A stretch of 64,000 nt of DNA, taken from positions 35,240,879-35,304,878 of the forward strand of contig NC_084596.1 in the NCBI RefSeq assembly GCF_033807715.1, in the 5' to 3' direction. This document shows positions 22,080 through 35,130 of this stretch, piece after piece. The position numbers were made by a program, and so were the translations under genes. How positions within the stretch are numbered: the first letter of the stretch is position 1; each line of letters starts with the position of its first letter. The DNA is from Cololabis saira. Its lineage: Eukaryota; Chordata; Actinopteri; Beloniformes; Belonidae. The notes under the pieces were generated by a model, which searched no databases, was not told the DNA's origin, and saw only the letters and a program-made list of their open reading frames with translations.

Positions 22080-22500
22080 TAAAAAAAAAAACAAGATTCA
22101 GGACTAAATTGATGGAACGTTGTGTTTCTGTGAAAGGAATCAGTTTATGGAACAATCTGAACAAAGAAAACAAAGAATCCAAATCAAACATTATATTCAA
22201 AAGAACAATTAAAGCCTGTATGTTAAGGAAATATAATGAAAAATGTTAGTTAAGTTTGATTGACATACCCATAGCCGGCGGTAATTTTATTTTATTTTAT
22301 TTTTTTATTTACTTAGTTGTTGTTTTTTAAATTTTTAATTCACAATATTTGTAAATTTATTTCTTGGGAAAAAGGGGCAGATTAGATAAGATTCTTCTTC
22401 TTTCTGCTCCCTTTCATTCACAATTTAGGAACGTTTGGGTTTGTATTGAAATGTTTGTTGTTTTATTTTTGAATGAAATAAAGAATAAAATGAAATGAAA
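22080..22500 (+). mobile_element. LINE 3' end
   Basis: After the TA run, the plus strand reads as the end of a LINE ORF2 (text like LMERCVSVKGISLWNNLNKE followed by FKRTIKACML), then a noncoding tail with a CTTCTTCTTTCTGCTCCCTT stretch and a terminal AATGAAATAAAGAATAAA. The clade is not certain. Confidence 0.6.
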
Positions 22501-25500
22501 ATGAACATTAAAAAATGTATAAATACTCATTAATACTATAATACTGAGGATAATTTTTCATGAATAAATACTCTTTGATAAAAAATATGAATCTGCAGCT
22601 TCAAGGAAACCCAAACATTGACTGACGTTCTCCAGTTTTTCTTTAATTAAGAACGAAGAAGATTTAACAGCAGGGCCACAGCTTCATAGGGCCACTAAAT
22701 ATATAGGGGTTTTAAGAGAAATTGGACCCGATAACTTCCGGACTTGTTCTGGTCTAGTTCTGTGGAAGGGCAAACAAAGGGCAAACAAAATGATTAGTTC
22801 CTCCCTCTGCATTGAGAAACACCAAAAGTGAGAAGATCTTCTTCCTCTTTTTTATGTATATTTATATTTCTAAAGCAAGAAGGACTTTGAAAATGATTTT
22901 TTTAATTAATTATTTTCATCAAAAAACGCTTACGTTAGCAATTTTTAAAGGGCAGAATAAACATATCCACCACGAGTCAGCATTCGCTGTGTTTGTGTTC
23001 TGTGATAATCTTGGGTGGGTTCAGGGTCATTTACAGTATTTTCTGTGCTTGACCTTTCCATAATGTTCGAGTTTTCAAAGTGATTAGAAGTGTCCAGACC
23101 TGGTTTATTTCATCAACGTTTCTTATTGTAAATTAGTAAGTAAGTATATCTTATTTATATATTATTTTGCTTCACAAAAAAAAACATCAATAATAACACA
23201 AATAAAACACTACAATAAACATAGAAATACGATAAAAACAGACAATACCGATAAAAGCTCCCAAAATAAAAGTACCGTACATCAAATCATCATGGTGGTC
23301 ATAAAACAACACTCTCACTACTTATGTGGCTGAGGTCGCGCTGCGGTGTCAGAGAGTGAAAAGCACAGGCCAAACAAGCTGCAGACTTGTGTGTAGTGAC
23401 TAATTTAACAAACACAGCACATTTCAAAGCGTGTATATACCAGTGTTGCACATTTTAGATGTTTCCCTGCTCCAACACGGATTCAAATGAATGGATCAAA
23501 CCAATGGTCACCTACCCTTGTCCTCAAGATCTACTGTTCTACGTGTTTTAGATGGGTCCCTGCATCTACACTCCTTATTTTAATTAAGGACCGTTATGAG
23601 TCATCAAGGTCTGCACAAGTCTGTTAGTGACACAGCTACTCGTGTCATGGTGTGCTGAAGCAGGGAAACATACAAAACATGCAGGACAGTCGACCCTGAG
23701 GACCAGGGCTGGTGACCACTGGTCTAAACCCTGCTGAGGACTCTCTAGCTGAATCTGACGGGCCATTGACAGACTTGTCTAGCTCTTGATGACCAAATGA
23801 TGGTGAGCCAATCATTTGAATCGGGTGCGTTGGAGCATGAAAACATCTAAAACATGCAGTCACCTCAGCGCTCAGCATGATTCTCTTTAGGTTTCCTTGG
23901 CTCTGCCAGCTACATTCCTCTGTTCTTATGACCCCGACTGACCTGGAGTTGCACTTACTCTTGTCCTGGTAGATTTTCTACAGACCAGTGAACTTTTTAA
24001 TATTATAGATTATTTGCAACTATAGTCCCAGGAACATGACGCTCTTTGGAGATGGTTGTACAGCCTTTAGCTTTAACCTCCTAACAGTCATTTTCTTAAC
24101 TCGTCTCATTTGCTTATTTTAGTCCATGTTTCACATTTAATTATCTCAATAAATGCAGAATTTTCTCCTAATCAATGGGTTGAAAAGCTGATGAAAATAT
24201 CAACGGGATTCTAATTGAGATGAAGCATTTACTTTTGAAATGTGACTATAAAGTAATATTTGATCATTTCAGCATTACCAAAAATCCATGCAGGATGTCT
24301 TAGAATATCTTTTCAATAAACCATGAATCCCTTTCTTTTCATTCTTTTGTTGGTTTATTCTTTCACACACTACAGGATGAATGAAGCAATGAGTTGTAAG
24401 AGCACCAACAAACTTGTCTAATCAAACTAATTCCACTTACTGATGTGAAACATTGTGCACATAGATGATGCAGAAACATTGCCCCTAAGTAGTTCAACAA
24501 AGGTGTGAGTGTGAGTGTGCATGGTTGTCTGTCTGTATATGTAGCCCTGCGATGGACTGGCTACCTGTCCAGGGTGAAGTCCTGCCTCTCGCCTGTGATG
24601 AGCTGGGATAAACTCCAGCAGACCCCCGTGACCCTGGAAAGGATAAAGCGGGAATAGAAAATGTTTGTTGGATAGTTCAACAAATGTTGTATTGGTTTTG
24701 AAAGGCAGCTGGAGCCTATTTCCTCATTTACCTTTTCTTTCTCTCCTCTGGTTTTAAAATGGGTCCTTTTTTTTGGGATGCCTGTCTTCAGCAAAGGTAA
24801 AGGAAATGCAGAGTTTGTAAAGTTGCACTGAAACTTTCAAATCCATCTATCCATTATCAGTACCTGCGTCCACATTGTCATGGTGGCATACAGCCTGCAT
24901 GTTTTTTTGTTTTGTTTTAAGGCTTGAGTAGCACAGTGCTTATCATATGATTTGTAGATAAAAATTGTCTATTATGGACAGCAGGATGAAATTCAGTATT
25001 AAAGAAAATGAGAGTGTGGATGGATGAGTGATCTATTATGATTTTGTCCTAAAGAGCATTAGTTTTTGTTTTGCTATTTCAACTGTTAACACCCATAACA
25101 ACATTTTTAGTTGCATTTAGCAATCACCTTCATCAAAGGCAACTTACAACTGAGAAAACAATCAAGCCAGTTAATTTATTCAATTGCAGAGTACATTTAA
25201 GAGAGCAGTAAAGTTTATGTCCTAACAACACTTGTTGCTTTCAACACTAATTAACTTGCCTTTTAACCAATTCCAGTGTGGTTTACTCTAGCTTCCTTTT
25301 TTCATAGCTGCGATGGGTGAAAATAATGACATTATACAGTAATGTTCTGGTTGAATATTGTCCTCATCTTGTTTTGTTTTTTTCAATGTTTGCTTTGTTA
25401 GTCACTGTTTTGGCAAGTAGGGTACAAAGTGTATTGACTAACCGGATTTTCACAAGGTGAAACATTAAACTACACAGATGGGGCACCAAATAAATAAATA

Positions 25501-25840
25501 CTGCGACTGCTTTTACAGGACAGCAGCAGAAATATGGGTCATTCCTGCAGCTGAAGATTCGGCCTACATCATGTATCCCACATGATCACGATTATCTGAA
25601 GCATTTACATGCATTCTCCATCTATACCCACCCACCCATTATCCATAACCATTTCTTTCTACTTAGGGTCACAGGGATCTCATAGAGCCTACCCCAATTG
25701 TCTTTGGGGTGAAAGGGGGGTCGCTATTATGCAATATTCTGAAAAGTCAATCTAGTTAAGATTCAAATGATTATTTTAAAAAAAGACACCTTCCACCAAT
25801 TACTGCTTCGACCTGAACAAGTCATAAGACAGTACATTTA
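22501..25840. other. Repeat-rich intergenic DNA between the coiled-coil gene and dhrs1
   Basis: No convincing exon was found. Recognisable pieces: an interspersed repeat with partly inverted ends (about 23448-23865, ATGTTTCCCTGCTCCAACAC on one side and its approximate complement on the other), an RTE/SINE-like tail (24540-24660, GATGGACTGGCTACCTGTCC), a degraded repeat at about 25100-25200 and another RTE-like tail in the opposite sense at about 25640-25700. Confidence 0.5.
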
Positions 25841-25841
25841 T

Positions 25842-27240
25842 TTATTTTTTTTTTTTTGTCATTTACTTTTTATTGGTTTTGATTTTACATGTAAACAAAC
25901 AGACAGTCGAACAATCAATCAAACAATCAAACAAATCAAACAAAGCGTGCATAAGTAAAAATCTCCAGAAAAAAGAAAAAAGAAAAAAAAAAGAGTAAAG
26001 CACAAATTACAAAAGTAAGCACATAAAAAATATTCTGATAATCCAGTCTGAAATTACCTAAAGTCCGGTCTTGTGGTAGAGACATATGTAATCCACTTTT
26101 GCCAATTATCAATAAATGCCTCGTTTTGTGTTTTGTATCAATCCATTCATCTACACTAGTCCTCCCTCTTCAGCCATTTCTTTGTTATTGATTTCTTACA
26201 AGCCACCAGTAATATTATCAGTAAATATTTATCTTTATTCCTCCATTCCAGTTCCTGTAGATCCATCAAATATAACAAGTTAAAGCAAAAAGTTATTTTT
26301 GTTGAAAACACAGTCTCAAGAATTGTATGTACTCGCAACCAAAATGGGGTCACAACAGGGCAACACCAGAATATATGATAGTGAATCGCCTCTTTGCTTC
26401 CGCAACATCTCCAACAATCTGTCTGAGTAGAATATGATCTCTTTTGATATGGAGTGCAAAAAAAGCGGATGACATTTTTCCGTACATATTCTCTCCAGAG
26501 AGGAGAATTTGTTGTTTTCCATTGTTGTTTTTAAAATTTCCTTCCAGTTCTCCTGAGAAATTATGATATTGCCTTCAGTTTCCCATCTTGATCTAACATT
26601 AGCTGTATTTTCTTTGTTAGATGATTGAAGACTTGTGTATAATTATTAAATTATCTTTAATAAGGTTCGTCTTTATAAGCATTTACAAATACCTGTAAAA
26701 TATCATTTTCAGGTTCATAATTCTTTATAATTTTTTTCCCAACATAATCTCATATTTGTAAATACCTGAAGAGGTCCTGGTTCTGTAGGCCAAATTCGTC
26801 CTTGAGATCTTGGAAACTTCTAACCGTACCTTTACTTATTAGAGAATAGTATGTTGTTAGTCCTAAGGAGGTCCAATCCTTGAATCTATGGTCGTGTTGA
26901 CTAGGTGTAAATTGTGGGTCATAAGCAAACCATTTCAAGATTTCAAATGCCTTTTTTAAATTGGGCTGTTTTGATACATCACTCAAAAGCTTTAGTGAAT
27001 TAGTGATCCAAGGATTATCTTGATCAGTAAGGTGTTTGTGTAATGATGGATCCCCAATCACATCAGTGCAGTGACTGGAAACCCTTTTCCCATTGTTTGT
27101 TCAATATTTTTCCATCTAGCCTTGTAACTAGGAGTACACCAACCAATTAAAGGTCTAAGTTGAGCTGCCTTGTAATAGTCTTTTAGAATAGGAAGAGCTA
27201 GTCCTCCTTTTTCACTTTTATTTATTTCATTGATCAACAT
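25842..27240 (-). mobile_element. 5'-truncated L1-like LINE
   Basis: On the minus strand the frames at 27058-27387, 26750-27061, 26316-26522 and 26156-26353 together cover the C-terminal third of an L1-type ORF2, with KGGLALPILKDYYKAAQLRP, a CWRCCG...HIFWCCP zinc-knuckle-like part and the closing CKKSITKKW. The poly-T at about 25842-25858 is the copy's A-tail. Several frameshifts show that it is inactive. It lies upstream of dhrs1. Confidence 0.8.
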
Positions 27241-27639
27241 AACATGGACAGGACGAGGGTCACTGAGAGGAAAACAGCGCCATCTTCTGGTACATTTCAG
27301 CAAGTAAAACCCGAGACCAACTCGGACAATCAAAATAATGACCCTACTCTGACCAATAGTTGCATTAATTGCTATTATGTAAAACATAACTACCTAAAAA
27401 TGCATTTAAATTGGACTTCACTCTTCCAGTGACGTATTTATCAAGTATAATGGCTATTACTTGTTTACCGGTATTTGTTTTAAAGAAGTACATATTCTAA
27501 ACTATTTATTTCAGCTGGCATTAAAACGAAGCAGGAAGTTCGTGCAATGGACTAATCACTTGATTATGAGTCTTTGGAGGCAGTCTCGCGATATTTCTGG
27601 TGGGGGGCGTGTGGCTCTGATAGATAATCTTGTAATCAA

Positions 27640-27767
27640 CGTGGATTTTTCATGCAAGAAAACACCCTCGTGAACTGGGTGACTGATCAAAACAGCAGTT
27701 CAGCGCAACCGATGCGTTTCTAATTTGGACTCAACTGACCAGTTTCGGCGCTCTCCGTGTTATAAGG
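27640..27767 (+). promoter_or_regulatory. Likely 5' untranslated exon and promoter region of dhrs1
   Basis: The dhrs1 ATG exon is preceded by an acceptor (CCCACAG at 28347-28353), so a noncoding exon must lie upstream. A good donor, TATAAG then GTAGGC at about 27767, follows a stretch with several CpGs. The position is a guess from the splice site only. Confidence 0.35.
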
Positions 27768-28360
27768 TAGGCTCTTGTTTGTGTGCAAACGGGCGGAAAA
27801 AATCGACGATTTTTCTTTCTGGGCGAAAGAAAGTTACATTGTGAATAAATGAGACTTCAAACTGTCGTGTACACGTCTTGTACAATAATTTAACAGCAGT
27901 CAACTACCTAAGTGTCTTCACTGTCATCAAATATGTGCTTATTCTTTTAAATAAGTTAGATACATCAAGGACAAACGAGGACATATTGATATTAAATCGT
28001 GCTTTACTGGAAAAAAACAGTAGAGAAAAGTAGTTTGGTATGAGTAACTTTTATATATTTTGTGATTCATTATATTTAACTTCTCCATTAATCTAAAATA
28101 CCATCTAATCTGATGGAATTGGGTCTTGTCAAGATGTTTTTGATACTTTATATGCAGTCTGTGTGTATTACCCTTCAAGATAACTTTGAACTCATGACCA
28201 TTGAATCATTTATGCAACCCTTATGCAACAGTGTTAAACCCAGTCATTATCCAAAGACTTCTGACTCTTATAGAGCTTTCCCACACGTGTTTTTATATTA
28301 TAAAATGTGAATGGATGTACTTGTTAATGTCTGGTGCTGACCCTGTGACCCACAGAGAAG

Positions 28361-31300
28361 ATGTCCCTGTCTGGGTGGGTGTGCGTGGTCACGGGGGCCT
28401 CCAGGGGCATCGGCAGAGGAATAGCTCTCCAGCTGTCTGAGGCAGGAGCCACCGTTTACATCACCGGCCGCCAGGAGAACACTCTGAAAGAAACTGCTGC
28501 ACAGGTTAATGTTTAAGCTTGAATTTTTTTTGTGAGGAAGGAGGTTCAAATAGTTGTCATAAAATGTCATTGGTCTCAGTGTGGGGCGCTTTTGTTGTGC
28601 TGTGGTAGTTTTTCAGTCTGGCACCTTTCCTCTCGCCACAGGTCAGTGAGAGAGGTGGGAAATGTGTGCCAGTTGTATGTGATTCTACAAAAGATGAAGA
28701 CATTGAGGAACTTTTTGAACGCATCAAACGTGAACAGAATGGCAGATTGGACGTCCTGGTTAATAATGCCTATGCTGGAGTACAGGTCTGTATAAATAAC
28801 ACCCACATGAAACACTGCTGCGTATCATAAAGTTGAGACTTATGGCCCTTTTCCACTAGTACCACCTCAGCTCGCTTCTACCCGCCACGCCCCCGTCTTG
28901 CGCTTTTCCAATACGGGCCAAAACGGGTAGAGCCGCGCCAAGCCGATACTTTTTCTGTAACCATTCTGCCGAGGTTCTAACCGGGCTGAGCCGGGACTAT
29001 ATCTGACGTCACCACCGTCCGCGCCACTGATTGGTCGGGGGGTGGGGCCGTCAGACGTTTGAATCAGGAAGCGGGAGTCAGCGCGAGAGCGACTCGCGGC
29101 AATTTTATTATACAGCGCAAACGTCTGTTTGGTGATCCAACTCTGAGGTGCAGATGTTCATAAACCTGGTGGCTGACAAGAGAATTAAAAAAGGGATGTA
29201 GACGGGCGATAAGGAACGACCAGATCCACAGGCGCTCTGTTTTACTCTCAGCCGCTCCCGGCTCCAGCTGATTTCTCATCAGCGTGACACAAAGGGGTTG
29301 CGCAATTGAGTACGTCACAGCAGCTTCACCCCAACCCGCCCACTTCTCACCTGGCTGTGGAAAAACAAACGGGGACAAAACGGGTGGAACCGGGATGAGC
29401 CGTCCCGAGCCGAGTCGGGCTGAGGAGGTACTAGTGGAAAAGCGCCATAAAATGCTTAATACTGAGTGAAGCTCCAGCAGGCATAAAAATGCCACTGCAT
29501 TTGACCTCAACTTGTGTTATTCCAGTCTATCTTTGAGAACATGGGGAGGAAGTTTTGGGAAACCGATCCATCAATTTGGGATTCCATCAACAATGCAGGC
29601 CTCAGGTACTGCATGGTTTTTGTGCTTTTCCACATTGTACTTTCAAGGAAACTGTGCCTTTTTTTTTTTTTGCATCTCATAATGTTTCACTCAATACCTA
29701 TTGCTTAACTTCAATATATAACTTCTATATTCTGCAGGGGTCACTACTTTTTCTCAGTTTATGGCTCCCGGATGATGGTGGCACAAGGTCACGGTTTGAT
29801 CGTGATCGTTTCATCCATGGGTGGGCTGAGTTACCTGTTCAATGTGTCATATGGAGTTGGGAAAGCTGCAGTAAGTTTTGGTCTCATCTTCTATTGGCGC
29901 TATATGATAACTTTTTCTAAACTTGCTCAAGTATTGATCTGCTATAACGTTATGACTATGTACTTAATACTGACCAGGTCCTTGTTATGATTCCAAAAGA
30001 GGTCTGACCAGTCAGGGTCTGGACAAGGACCACCTGAGGGTCTCTTTGAACCCTGTGATTGTGTGTCTCTAGATTGGGATTGTTTCCCACGGATGTCATC
30101 AGGGTGGGTAGGGGGATGAATGATAACTGGTCTTCCAAAATTTTGATGTAAGCGGAACGTGCTAAAATGGCTTTTCTGTGAATGTCAGGTTCCCCCAGCA
30201 GAACATTGTTTTGTAACAACATGAGCAGTGTTCACTCACAGAATGTTTTTGGCAGTGCATTTTTTCCTCATTTCTTACCTTTTACCTTTTTTTCCTCTTG
30301 CTGTTTTCCAGTGTGACAGGCTGGCAGCAGACATGGCCTTTGAGCTAAAGAGAAGGGGCGTGGCTTCTGTCAGCCTGTGGCCAGGAGCCGTTCAAACAGA
30401 GTTGTTATCTGAGCTTGTCCTGCAGAAAGGGGAACCACAAGGTTTGGACTCCAAGGTAGATCCGTCTAGCAGCAAATCTTTCTTCATGATGGCTTCTTCA
30501 GTTATTTCCTTAATCCTAGACTTTTTCTTTTTTGTTTGTTCCTTAGATGGTAGAAGTAATGAGAAATGGAGAAACCACAGAACTGAGTGGGAAGTGCATT
30601 GTCAACCTGGCAAAAGGTAACATATTGTTGAAGATTATCTTCACTTGAGAGCAGAAATAACTGCACTCCTTCATGTCAATATCAACCATTCAAGCTTTTA
30701 ACAGTGTATTATTTCATTGTGTGTGTGTGTGTATACAGTTGTGTGAAAGAGTGTTTGCCCCCTTCCTGATTTCTTATTTTTTTTGCATGTTTGTCACACT
30801 TAAATGTTTCAGATCATCAAACAAATTGAAATATTAGACAAAGATAACACAAGTTAACACAAAAAGCAGTCTTTAAATGAAGGTTTTTTTATTAAGGGGA
30901 AAGAAAAATCCAAACCTACATGGCCCTGTGTGAAAAAGTAATTGCCCCCTAAACCTAATAACTAGTTGGGCCGCCCTTAGCAGCAACAACTGCAATCAAG
31001 CGTTTGCGATAATTGGCAATGAGTCTTTTCCAGCGCTGTGGAGGAATTTTGGCTCACTCATCTTTGCAGAATTTATGTAATTCAGCCACATTGGAAGGTT
31101 TTTGAGCATGTACCGCCTTTTTAAGGTTGTGCCACAGCATCTCAATGGGATTCATGTCGGGACTTTGACTAGGCCACTCCAAAGTCTTCAATATGTTTTT
31201 CTGAAGCCATTCAGAGGTGGACTTGCTGGTGTGTTTTGGATGATTGTCCTGCTGCAGAACCCAAGTGGCTTCAGCTTGAGGTCACGAACAGATAGCCGGA

Positions 31301-32816
31301 CATTCTCCTTCAGGAGTTTTTGGTAGAGAGCAGAATTCTTGGTTCCATTTACCACAGCAAGTCTTCCAGGTGAAGCAGCAAACAGCCCAGACCATCACAC
31401 TACCATGTTTTACTGTTGGTATGATGTTCCTTTTCTGAAATGCCGTGTTACTTTTACGCCAGATGTAATGGGAGATACAGCTTCCAAAAAGTTCAACTTT
31501 TGTCTCGTCAGTCCAGAGTATTTCCCCAAAAGTCTTGGGGATTATCAAGATGTTCTCTGGCAAAACTGAGACGAGCCTTTATGTTGTTTTTGCTAAACAG
31601 TGGTTTTCGTCTTGGATCTCTGCCATGCAGCCATTTCTGCCCCGTCTTTTTCTTATGCTGGAGTCATGAATGATGACCTTAATTGAGGAAAGTGAGGCCT
31701 TCACTTCTTTGGATGTTGTTCTGGGGTCTTTTGTGACTCTTGGATGAGTCGTCGCTGGGATCTTCGGATAATTTTGGTCGGCCGGCCTCCTGGGAAGGTT
31801 CACCACTGTTCCATGTTTTCACCATTTGTGGTTAATGGCTCTCACTGTGGTTCGCTGGAGTCCCAAAACTTTAGAAATGGCTTTGTAACCTTTTCCAGAC
31901 TGATAGATCTCAATTACTTTGTTTCTTATTTGTTCCTGAATGTCTTTGGATCGCAGCAAGATGTCTAGCTTTTGAGGATCTTTTGGTCTAGTTCACTTGT
32001 TCTTTTAAGTGATTTTTTTTGATTGAGAACAGCTGTGGCAGTAATTAAGCCTGGGTGTGGCTGGAGAAATTGAACTCAGCTTTCCAAAGATGTGATAAAT
32101 CACAGATAATTTATGTTTTAACGAGGGGGGGGGGGGGGGGGGCAAACACTTTTTCACACAGGGCTATGTAAGTTTGGATTTTTCTTTTCCCCTACAAACC
32201 TTCATTTAAAAACTGCATTTTGTGTTTACTTGTGTTATTTTTGTCTAATATTTAAATTTATTTGATGATCTGAAACATTTAAGTGTGACAAACATGCAAA
32301 AAAAAACTAAATCAGGAAGGGAGCAAACACTTTTGCACCACTGTATATACATGTCTTTTCATACTAAAATTATTTAAGAAATGTATACCATGCACACTAC
32401 TTAGAAATGCATGCTGGCTAATAGTATTTCAGAAGGATTTGTTCATTTCAATTTTAAAAGGTAGTATTTGTTCATTTTGGTTTCTGTTTTGAAAGATCCA
32501 AATCTCATGTCGCTGACTGGGAAGGTGCTCATGACTTGTGACCTGGCGAGGCGCTACGGGATAAAAGATGTTGATGGTAAATTTAAGCGTCCTCCTTTAA
32601 GATTTAGAGGTTATAGATTTGAATTTAAAAATCCTTCCCAATAAGCACTAATATTTTGTAATATTTGGCTTTTTTCTAGGGCGGAGTGTGGCTGATTATA
32701 CTTCTCTAAAATTCTTGCTGGCTCAGAGCCCGTACCTCTCTTGGCTCTCAGTTATCGTCCCCTCGTTCCTGCGTGTGCCGCGCTTTGTGCTCACTCTGGC
32801 AAACAGCCGCTTCTAA
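28361..32816 (+). CDS. dhrs1: Dehydrogenase/reductase SDR family member 1
   Basis: Eight coding exons: 28361-28504, 28642-28785, 29526-29605, 29738-29870, 30312-30455, 30547-30616, 32496-32576, 32680-32816, giving 310 residues (human DHRS1 is 313). The Rossmann cofactor motif TGASRGIG is at residues 11-18. VLVNNAYAG lies at the end of exon 2, the catalytic Ser in IVSSMGG and the YGVGK motif (Tyr and Lys) in exon 4, and SLWPGAVQTELL in exon 5, all closely matching vertebrate DHRS1. The family reduces carbonyls of steroids and xenobiotics using NADPH, mainly at the ER membrane; the C-terminus here (about 45 residues with SWLSVIVPSFLRVP) is the likely membrane part. All splice sites are GT-AG and the frame is intact. 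A Harbinger-like MITE (intron 2) and a Tc1 element (intron 6) enlarge two introns. Confidence 0.95.
28835..29447. mobile_element. Harbinger-like MITE in dhrs1 intron 2
   Basis: The ends are TGGCCCTTTTCCACTAGTACC and, reverse complemented, TGGCGCTTTTCCACTAGTACC. Flanking trinucleotides are TTA (left) and TAA (right). The interior is GC-rich, with no transposase. A related, larger copy whose ends use TTTTACACTAGTACC lies at 48069-50079; the two also share an internal segment (CTCTGAGGTGCAGATGTTCATAAACCTGG-like, near 29140 and 48400). Confidence 0.75.
30736..32343 (-). mobile_element. Tc1/mariner element with long terminal inverted repeats, defective
   Basis: About 1.6 kb bounded by TA. The ends start CAGTTGTGTGAAAGAGTGTT and, reverse complemented, CAGTGGTGCAAAAGTGTTTG, with inverted repeats extending over 100 bp. 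On the minus strand the transposase is in pieces: the helix-turn-helix part at 31579-31806 (PRVTKDPRTTSKEVKASL) and the DDE part at 31282-31563 (LWTDETKVELFG), separated by frame breaks. A G-run lies at 32125-32142. It sits in dhrs1 intron 6, antisense to the gene. Confidence 0.88.
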
Positions 32817-34400
32817 AGGCTTCCAGCATCAGTTTGAGCATCTGAGAGTTGTGGTTTTTATGGTTTAAGACCACAGCAACTACATGTCACTAATGAATGA
32901 AGTATCACAATTTACACTTTATGTCCTTTCAATGTGTTTTTTTAACAGTTTTAGTTATATATTCACCTCTCTGCACCTACTTGAGTATTTCATGATTGCT
33001 CCTCTGTGACATTAGTTTAAAAGAGGTTGACAAGAAAGACTGGTTTTCCTGCAAATGTTTTGATGAATATCAGACAAAAGGTAAACCCTAAAAAGCTGAC
33101 TTATAACGACTGTAACTCAAATATAAGATTTGAGGCAGGTTTACAATAGCAAGGGTACATTTACACTAGCTACTAAGATAAAATCAAAATAAACTGTGAA
33201 GCAAGGGAGTTCATAATATCTCGCTATTGTCAAGATAAAACAATATTGGAGTAAAGTAACTCTTATTAAAGTGAAGTATTTGCACAAACTCCTAACTGTA
33301 TTAACAAATGATAATTATGTGGACTGCTTTTTTTTATTGTTTTCTTGCCGTGTCTCATGGGAATACGTTTTATATTACCCTATTGAGTTTTTTGTATACC
33401 CTCAAATTCACATGGATAACATGTTTTAAAAATGTCTTTGATTTTTGAGGTTTTGAGCCGAGTGAAGTATAGTGAAGGAATCAAAACAACTCTTCAAAAA
33501 ACAGTCATCATACATGTGCCAAAGTATTTTGCGTCTTTTGGATGATTTGTTTTTTAAGAGGAATTGAAAGACTGTGAGGAAGTTTCAATGGAAATGTCAT
33601 AGGACTTTGTGAAGTCACGGAAAGCTATAGAAGTCTGAAAATGTTACATGATATAAATGAATTTCAGTTTGTGATAACTATTAAAAGAACTACACTACTC
33701 ACTTTTGTTTGTTATTCTTTCTTCCAATGACGGCACCACAGCAGTGTATTTGTAGATATCAGCTTTGCACACTACCTACTGTGTTTAAAATGATATGCAG
33801 ACTTGAAGGATGCACTGGCTTCTTTTAGTTTGTCAACTATCAGATTTTGTAGACACACATGCTGCATACTTGCTGCAATCAATAACTTCAGTCAGTGACT
33901 AAAAGGAGCATTCTGGGTTTAAAAAAGGTCTATTGTGACATGGGTTAGGGACCCAGACAATGTAAACTGAAATAGTTTTGGTGAGAACAGAGTATGTTTT
34001 TACAGTAAGATGCCAATGCCTATTAAAATCAATCTACGTCACAACAAATTGTGTACTTTAAGCCACAGCTGGGCCTCAAAAATGTCATTCCACTTAAGTG
34101 ATAGTACAGTGTGGGTAAGGTCATTAAAGTTAAACCAAGGCCATTTTAACTTTTTATAAAAAGTATATAAAAAGTACGCAGGCATCTGAGACTATCTTTA
34201 CAACAACGTAGTAAAGAGGTGGAGAGTTCATGATCCTTGCTTCTATCGCTTGCCTTTTATAAACATTTTTAAATACTCTTTTTAGGATTAAGGCATTAGG
34301 CATATTAGGGATTAGGGATATTTTTAGATATAAAATCCAAGACTTCTGACAGGATAGCTGCAGTGGAAGTTTCCGCTGAGAGATCCCAAACATGTGTTGC
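32817..34400. other. dhrs1 3' untranslated region and intergenic DNA
   Basis: After the dhrs1 stop, AT-rich sequence follows with no coding frame of note. I did not identify a strong poly-A signal close to the stop; an AATAAA-like ACAATAGCAAGG stretch is not convincing. No clear repeat ends were seen up to 34400. Confidence 0.4.
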
Positions 34401-34879
34401 AACTAGGGTTCCCAACTACCTGAAAAATAGATAAGGGACACCTCATCTGCAGGGCCGGCCAACCCGATTGCTTTCACCCTTCCTGGCTTGGTGAATTTTT
34501 TTAGCCCCTTTTTTAGTGACTGAAACGATTTGACTGAACCTGAATTGAATTAGATGCATATTTTTGAATGCCATGTACACATGGAAAACACATTTTTATC
34601 CATCAATTCACTTTAATACAAAATAACAAAATGAACTGAATAAAATAAGTATATTTGTTAAACAGAAACCTGTCCTGCTTAAATAAAAATTGTATAAATG
34701 AATATAAAACAATAGAAAGAAAGCAGAAAATCCATTCTGTAATAGTCCACATTTTTAGTGCAAACAGAAAGTCTGTAGAAAACATATTTGTGCCTCAAAG
34801 GCCATGACTGTAGGCTGAAGTTGTAGTAAAACAGAAAAAAATAACTTGTGAAATCAACAGCTCAATGCCATTTTAATCC

Positions 34880-35130
34880 CTATCTGCCAGGGCCTCCCTC
34901 AGATCAGCAAGTAGTGGCTGTTCTGATCGTTCCCAGGGCCCGGCTTGTGACCAAAGGTGATCAAGCTTTTGCAGTCCGGGCCCCCAAACTTTGGAACTCT
35001 TTACCTGCTGAGATCAGGTCCGTTAAACCCCCCACTGCTTTTAAATCTTTACTTAAAACATTCCTTTTTATAAAAGCTTTTATTGTGGTGTGAATATTGT
35101 TATTCATTTTAGACTTGGTTATTGCTGTCT
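34880..35130 (+). mobile_element. L2-type LINE 3' coding end
   Basis: The plus strand reads VPRARLVTKGDQAFAVRAPK then LWNSLPAEIRSV and FKSLLKTFLF, the hallmark end of L2 ORF2 proteins. It is followed at about 35143-35210 by AATCAGAATCAGCTTTATTG, a common fish repeat tail. Confidence 0.8.

Noticed and set aside
21967..22200. Minus-strand frame across the TA repeat
   Set aside because: It is a Tyr-Ile repeat reading of the microsatellite.
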